Source of the DNA: Hirsutella rhossiliensis
Taxonomy: Eukaryota; Ascomycota; Sordariomycetes; Hypocreales; Ophiocordycipitaceae
Assembly (NCBI RefSeq): GCF_020360975.1
Contig: NW_025408668.1
Coordinates: 6,696,001 to 6,760,000 of the forward strand
Direction of reading: 5' to 3'
DNA length: 64,000 nucleotides
Positions 58,416-64,000 of the stretch are shown one piece after another. Position numbers and translations under genes: made by a program. How positions within the stretch are numbered: position 1 is the stretch's first letter; each line of letters begins with the position of its first letter. Under the pieces are notes generated by a model. The model saw only the letters and a list, made by a program, of their open reading frames with translations. It was not told the origin of the DNA and did no database searches.

Positions 58416-59423
58416 TCAGTCGCTCCTCAACATACTGTCCACGAGGTCGCCCAGGGGCCCCCAGTAGTCCCGCCCGCTGGCTAGGCTGTGCTCATCAATG
58501 AAGAGCACGTACTGCTTGAAGCTGGTGTTGAGGTGGGGCTCGAGGCCAAGCTCGCGGATGACGGGATAGTGGTGGCAGTATATGTGGGCGTAGACGCGAT
58601 ACATGCGCTTAAAGATCTGGCGCACGAGCGCGGGAAACGACTTTGGAAACGGGACGCCTGCGCCCGAGTCAGCTGGCGGCCCTCGTGGCGTCGGTCGGAG
58701 CGGGGATGCATACCAATCTTGCTCGGCAGGACGGATTCGTTGTCAATGCTCGACTGCACCCACGTCATGAGCTGCTCGATGTAGGCGGGCGCGGGCATCT
58801 TGGTCGGCCGCTTGAAGTTATCACCGTCCTGCCAAAGGTACTCGAACCTGTTGTTGGTCAGCCAAGCCGTTTCAAAGCACCGTCGCGGGCGGCATCATCG
58901 TACTCGTCGGTTGCCTTCATCTCGGGACACGACTGGGGCGAGCAGAACTCGGTGATGGCTCCATAGAGGAGGTTGATCTGATTGTAAAAGTCCACCACTG
59001 CACAGGAGCTGGGTTAGCCAGCGCCTCTCGAGCAGATTGCGCAACCACTCACTGTTGACGGCAAGCCACTCATTCTCGTCCTCGCCCTCAGGCAGCTTGA
59101 CGGCCTTTCTCAAGCTGCCACCGCCCAGCGTGACCTCGGCATATTGGCGCAGCTGGTAACTCGTCGCTCCGCCCTTGCCGGCGCGAGGACGGAACTGATT
59201 CTTGGCCCGCTGGTTGCTACTTGTCGCCCTCTGCATGTCAGCAACAGAAGCTGCGAACAGGGGCTCGGTGGGAGGGTCCTCGTGGACGGGGATGATTGTG
59301 TTGTCCAGACGTGACATGGTCGCGACGGATCTTGGACTCAGGTATCGAAGCGAGGCGGTGGCCATTGTGAATGCGCGGTTGGGGACTTTGAGCAACTGAC
59401 ACTGTGGTTAAGAATTGGGCCAT
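58416..59423 (-). CDS. MOB1: MOB1 kinase activator
   Basis: Five exons (59423-59403, 59230-59053, 58997-58904, 58847-58714, 58657-58416) give 222 aa. Motifs: [66 protein letters not shown] (zinc-binding Cys), [28 protein letters not shown], and HIYCHHYP (zinc His), then [16 protein letters not shown]. Mob1 activates NDR/LATS kinases in the septation initiation or mitotic exit network. The 21-base first exon (MAQFLTT) and its 172-base intron are inferred from the usual fungal FLTT start and a CTGAC...CATGCAG acceptor. Without that splice the frame could start at an upstream Met and add ~30 atypical residues. The other introns are 55-56 bases. Confidence 0.93.
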
Positions 59424-60302
59424 GTCGACGATGGCCAAGGGCGGCGACAGCGAAGAAGACGACGACGGGCGGCGCCGGCGAACTGGAAGGCTCGTGACCT
59501 GCATTCCAGCGGTTAGCGAAACCGGGGCAACGCAGCATCCGAGATGGATGGGGAGGCATGTAGCCGTGCGTATGTACGGTATGTATCAGCGGAGGTGGCA
59601 TACGCAAGGCGGATGCAATTCAGAGTCGCCGTTTGGCAGGATGACGACTGGATTGCGTCGTTATGGCCGGCCGATTAGCCCGCCTTTTGCTGACTGCGCT
59701 GGGAGCGTACAATGAATGTACAGTATGGATGTATGGCGAGATGCTGTGACGACGTCCGTATCGAGAAGATTGTCACATGTGCGCGAAACAAGAGCGGAAT
59801 GGGAAGATGGTTTTGCGCAGGAAAAGATTAAATGTCGCGCCCTTGTTTATTCGGCGTCACGCAGCTGCGCTCTTGCCGGTTCCAGCGGTTGCCAGGGGGC
59901 ACTTGCTCGGCCAGCGCAGGATCGCGCCCCACTTAATTTACCTTGCCGATGACTTCAGACTTCAGCCCAACTTGCGTCCGAGGAACAGATTGTAGACCCA
60001 GGTATCCACCCACCAAAACCTCGGCTCAAGAAACTTGTGACTACCTCTTACGCGGGACAGCCCGCTTAAGTTCATCATGAACAAATCCCATGTCTCCCGT
60101 CCTCATGCATTGATCGCCTGCCTTGCACACGCCACGAGGCCTGTGCATGTTTGTTGTGCTTCAGGCACCTGCTCCTGTTGGTTGAGAATACGGTACAGCT
60201 CTCAAGACAGCCATTTCCCCAGCCGAGGAGCTTCCACCTTGGTTTGGTCTCTGCCCAGACGGCTACCGATATGGTACCCTACGGTAATTACCTACAACTC
60301 GC
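59424..60302. other. Intergenic, no gene seen
   Basis: MOB1 promoter side and DBR1 3' flank. No family-like frame. The DBR1-proximal end is pyrimidine-rich because it mirrors the RGG-coding tail. Confidence 0.55.
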
Positions 60303-62014
60303 TCACCATCCACCTCTGCGCCCTCGCCCTCTGCCGCCTCCCCGTCCCCTTCCCCGTCCTCTCCCACCCCTCCCCCCGTCGAATCCACCCCGATTTCCCC
60401 GCCGAAACTCGGACGGCGGCGGTCCCTGCTCTCTCCTTGCCCTTCTCTCCTCCGCACTTGCGTTCCACAGGTTCTCGAGCCCGAGGAGCTCGCAGAACGC
60501 GGCCGTCTGGGGGCTGGTGTATTCCTCAGGTTGCTCGTGGACAATCTCCGGCGTACCGGGGACATGTGGAGCTGCCGTGACCTGGAAGTTTTCGGGGACA
60601 TCCAGCTTGTCCTTGCTCACAATCTGTTCCTCTACCCAGCCTCTCTCTGCCTCGATGAGCGGCAGGTAATGCTCCTCGCCAAGATTCTCGGGCGTCTGCG
60701 CATTTCGGTCGCCAATTGTGAGCGTCTGGTGAAACACACGCGTGATGGCAAGCCACTCGGGGTCGTACTGGAGGCGGAATCGGGGAGCTGTCTTCCTTGG
60801 CGGGTGTGCGGAGAGCGCCTGGGGGTTGAAGGGTTGGATCTCGCACAACTGGAGAAAGTGCCGTCCCGGGAGACATTTGTCCAGGGCCAAGAACCGTACT
60901 TGCTTGTTCGTGATCCCCGGTGGAACGGGTTGGCCTGGGATGCGTTTGGTGCTGGCTCTCGGCGCCGGACGAGCAAAAGATGCGGGCAGCTGCGCTCGTA
61001 GTTCCTCGGGCACTTGGTTCGTTTCCTCAACGGCCTTGTTGTCATCCTTGTTCTCGGATTGTCCCTTTTGGCTGGCCCCGTCACCACCGCCCTCCTCGTC
61101 CATGTCCAGGTCGATCTCATCGGGGTTTGCTTCTTTCTCTCTGGCAGTGGCGGACACGATCTCGCCGCCATTGTCTGAGGCATCCGGGCTCTGGGCTGGA
61201 CTGTCGTAACTCTTGACTGCCGCAAACTTGACATGAAGGTGGGCGGAGAACCAATAGGGCGGACGCAGCCGGTCCATGACGTATTCGGCTGCTGCGTTGC
61301 CAAGAGTGCCATCCACGGACTCGGCACGAAAATCTCGCTTCTTCCTGAAGAGCCACTCCGAGTCGCCGTGTTTCTCTATGGCCCGCGGCCAGTCATGGCT
61401 CAGACCGACGTCGACTTGGGTTTGGAGGAGAAGCAGCTTGCGCACGTCAAGCTCTCGCACGTGGTAGAAGGACTTGACATCATCGGAGCTGAAGGGCAGC
61501 CGCTCGTGGTGCGGCTTGCGATAGTCAAAGCCCTTCCAGATTCCCGAGAGTGCCGCAATGCGAAGGGGCCCGAAGCGGACCACGTTGGCGGCGCCGAGAT
61601 AGTAGATGTTGGGGGCTACCCAGCCTCCGTAGTAGAGCTCCCAGAGGTGAGAGCTGGCCTCGTGGTTGCCGGCGATGAAGACAGTGAGGTAAGGGGCGGT
61701 GCGCGCGCCCGAATAGAAGTCAGGAAAGTCGCCCAGCTGGCGGAATTTGACGGGGACAGACATGACAGCCAAGTCTGCGGCATTGCGCACCGACTGGAAA
61801 TCGCCCCCGATGATGACGAGGTCGACGCCGTCCCAGCCGCGGGCCTTGCAGGACTCGTTGACCGAGGCGTAGATGGCGTTGAGGGTGCCATGGCCCTGAG
61901 CGCTGCAGTCAGCGAAGCACGAGTTGAACTCTTGACGAGGGGAGCCAGAGGGCTTACACAGCCCTCGACGGCAACGCGGACGCCTTGCGTCTCAAAGATG
62001 CCGCCGTCGCTCAT
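60303..62014 (-). CDS. DBR1: RNA lariat debranching enzyme
   Basis: Exons 62014-61958 and 61895-60303, with a 62-base intron (GTAAGC...CAG, phase 0), give 549 aa. The metallophosphoesterase sites are present in order: VAVEGCGHG (Cys19 and His21; Cys replaces the usual Asp, as in other Dbr1), GGDFQSVRN (Asp51), AGNHEASSH (Asn96, His97), SHDWP, and FSAHLHVKF. YYLGAANVVRFGPLRIAALSGIWKGFDY is also typical. Dbr1 cleaves the 2'-5' bond of excised intron lariats, so introns can be degraded. Residues ~215-290 are an acidic insert. The C-terminal domain begins FLALDKCLPGRHFLQL. The last ~35 residues are an RGG-rich tail, a feature of RNA-binding proteins. The first splice junction lies inside the metal-binding motif. 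Confidence 0.95.
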
Positions 62015-62741
62015 TTTGGTATTGGCTGAAGAAGGTCGGGGTGCCTTGCCGGGGGATGACAGTGGCTGGCTGTGAGCTGTTTTGGGGAGGGAAAAATACC
62101 TGCCCCGGACCGACCTTCCACAAGCCAGCGAGCAGCTTCCAATTGACAGGGACAGAAGAAAAGGACTCATGAGGTTGGGAAAAAAGACGGGAGTTTTGGA
62201 CCTCATTTCACCCGGCTCCTTATGTAGATGGAAATTAACGTACTACTTGATAGAATTGCAGCCGCTGCCCGTGGCGATCTCCCCTCTCTAACGACTGCGT
62301 ATAGGGTAGGCTGTTTGTCACGAACTCTTGCTCCTTTCAAGGCAAACTTCCTCAATATACCCTCTTTTCTCCAACTATATCATTAGCACGAAAGGTCCTC
62401 GTTCAGGTAGCTCTTCCTGTCGACTTGCATCGTCAGATAGGGGCATCGAGGGATGTGTCTGTCTTGTCGCCTCCCCCATAAGCCCAAAGCTCAACGCGCA
62501 GATGGGATGACTCTGTGTAACCACCACTGCATAAGCGCCATCTGTGTCCCATCGTCGACTGACAAGCATCTCAGCACAGGTACTGTACGAGGTGCCTAGA
62601 CCGTGGCTTGCGTAGAGCTGTGCGGGGTTTCACGGCCTCCACCCGTTATCCGCTCCTCCAGCGCCTTGGACAGTGACCCATGCTCACCCTCACTTGCTCA
62701 CCATCCAAACAGCATTGAATAAGAAAGATAGAGGAACCAGA
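62015..62741. promoter_or_regulatory. Divergent region, DBR1 / SDR
   Basis: No gene in 727 bases between divergent starts. Confidence 0.45.
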
Positions 62742-63592
62742 ATGGCAAGCACAAGAAGCAATAACTGCCTCGCCGTCGTCGGCTCCGGCCCGGGCATTGG
62801 CGCCCACGTCGCCGCCCTCTTCGCCGCGCGACGCTTCGCCAAAATCGCCCTCGTCGCCCGTAGTGCCGCCCGCCTCGCCGACGACCGCGTCGCCGTCGAG
62901 GCCGCCGCCCCCGCCAGCATCCTCGTCAAGACCTACGCGGCCGACATCACCGACTTGGCGCGTCTGCGCGACGTCATGACCCACATAGACCGCGACCTGG
63001 GCACCGTCGAGTGCCTCTTCTTCAACGCCGCCCGCGTACAGCCCTCGGCGCTGCTCGAGGTTGACGAGGAGGACATGGTATATGACTTCAAGGTAGGCTT
63101 CTCGGGCCCATCCTTGCTTGGACCGCCCGGTTGGAAGAATCGGGATGCCCCGACTTCACAGACGTACAGACGTACAGGCCATTGGCTGTGGCTCGACGTG
63201 TCAGCTCCTCAGACTGATGCAACGACGGGCAGATCATGTGCAGCAGTCTGCATGTCGTCGCTAAATGGGCCATGCCCCAGCTCCTGCACCTCTCCGAGTC
63301 CGATCCCCACGCAAAGCCGTCCTTCATCATCACCAGCTCTCTCCTGCCACAGCAGCCTGACCCGGACCTCTTTGTTCTCTCCATGGTCAAGGCCGCGCAG
63401 AGGAACATGGCCGAGTCCATGGCAAAGGTCTACGGTCCGCGAGGCGTCCATGTCGCCCTCGTCGTCGTGGGCGGAGCTGTCGATCCCTCCAACCATAAGC
63501 TCAACCCAAAGTATATCGCCGAGCGTACCTGGGACCTGTTTTACCAGCCCCGGCAGTCGCAGACGTTTGAAGTCGAGATTCTGGAAGCCTAA
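62742..63592 (+). CDS. Atypical short-chain dehydrogenase/reductase
   Basis: Exons 62742-63092 and 63233-63592, with a 140-base intron, give 236 aa. The Rossmann nucleotide loop is VVGSGPGIGAHVAALFA (Gly14 to Gly20), a GxGPGIG variant of the usual TGxxxGIG. YAADITDL and LFFNAARV (in place of NNAG) follow. SFIITSSLL supplies the usual Ser near residue 152. The catalytic YxxxK is altered: Lys170 lies in LSMVKAAQRN, but the Tyr position holds Leu166. Many fungal SDR homologues share this SMVKAAQ form, so activity may be lost or different. The substrate is unknown. The length is that of a classical SDR. The splice acceptor (GGGCAG ending 63232) was selected because it keeps phase 0 and continues SSLHVVAKWAMPQL. 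Confidence 0.82.
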
Positions 63593-64000
63593 AGCATGCG
63601 CTGCGAGCGAAAGAGGGATAAATTGCGGTGGCTGGGCCTAATGGGCCCCTTCTCGGCTCGGAGATCTACTTCTATTCACGCTTGCGTGCAGTAGTGACAT
63701 GATGGAACTGTGGAGAAACTCAACGATGAACTCACTCCCCTTACCCTGGGGGGCAAATGGGGAGAGGGGCGTGGGGGGGCGACATTCGACCGCCATTCTT
63801 CTCAAAGTAGCCCGAGGCCGTGGCGTCGTCCTTGCGGTTAGATGCTGTGCCTCAACCTCGAGCCTCTTTCTGCAATAATGCTCACCTACTCCTCTCTGAG
63901 TGCCAACGCCCTTGGCATCGCCATCAACACTTGGATCGAGCTCCCGAACATGCCCGTGACAATGAAATACCGTTTGCTGCGCCATGGCTGCTCCGCGATG
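63593..64000. other. Window end, no supported gene
   Basis: 3' flank of the SDR gene. A 115-codon minus-strand frame (63638-63985) and a second short frame encoding KDDATASGYFEKNGG on the minus strand may be the end of a gene that starts outside the window. Neither can be supported here. Confidence 0.35.

Noticed and set aside
58895..59395. Unspliced N-terminal extension of MOB1
   Set aside because: Residues before the [10 protein letters not shown] block do not look like MOB1; a 21-base first exon fits the usual FLTT start better.
63638..63985. 115-codon minus-strand frame at the window end
   Set aside because: No motif; a second overlapping frame looks slightly more protein-like, and neither can be tested without the sequence beyond the window.

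Overview
The window looks like nuclear DNA of a filamentous ascomycete (Pezizomycotina, most likely Sordariomycetes, possibly Hypocreales). The coding sequence is GC-rich. Most genes carry short introns of about 50-65 bases with GT(A/G) donors, CTAAC/CTGAC branch points and CAG/TAG acceptors. The gene set is typical of filamentous fungi: Abp2-type ARS-binding protein, AP-2 alpha, cis-prenyltransferase, Ysh1 and Mob1. I assign 17 protein genes at family level or better, plus one F-box/LRR gene and one short ORF of uncertain status. I see no rRNA, convincing tRNA, transposon, CRISPR array or recognisable secondary-metabolite cluster.

Layout. 1.85-17.7 kb is gene-dense: Abp2-like (-), a GA4-desaturase/AsaB-family protein (+), an Sds3-like Rpd3/Sin3 subunit (-), a Cog7-like Golgi tether subunit (-), a YggS/PROSC PLP-homeostasis protein (+), AP-2 alpha (-), an NDUFAF5-like complex I assembly methyltransferase (+) and ARPC5 (-). 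17.7-29.2 kb is an 11.5-kb stretch with no large gene. It holds simple repeats, G and CT tracts and one short ORF of 31 codons with promoter-like and intron-like signals. 29.2-43.0 kb carries a Nit-type amidase (-), TAF4 (-), YSH1/CPSF73 (+), V-ATPase subunit a (-) and an F-box/LRR protein (-). 43.0-46.8 kb is again gene-poor. 46.8-63.6 kb carries an ING/Pho23-like PHD protein (-), a cis-prenyltransferase (-), a GH63/MGH-like glycosidase (+), ATP synthase OSCP (-), MOB1 (-), lariat debranching enzyme DBR1 (-) and an atypical short-chain dehydrogenase (+).

The genes are mainly housekeeping: chromatin and transcription (Sds3, Pho23, TAF4, Abp2), RNA processing (YSH1, DBR1), trafficking (AP-2, COG, V-ATPase, ARPC5), mitochondrial energy (NDUFAF5, OSCP) and cell cycle (MOB1). 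Neighbours alternate in strand with divergent or convergent spacing, and nothing indicates operons or a functional cluster. Two proteins likely to belong to one Rpd3L-type deacetylase complex (Sds3-like and Pho23-like) lie 40 kb apart. Exon boundaries were read by hand from splice signals plus frame and family continuity. No alignment was run.
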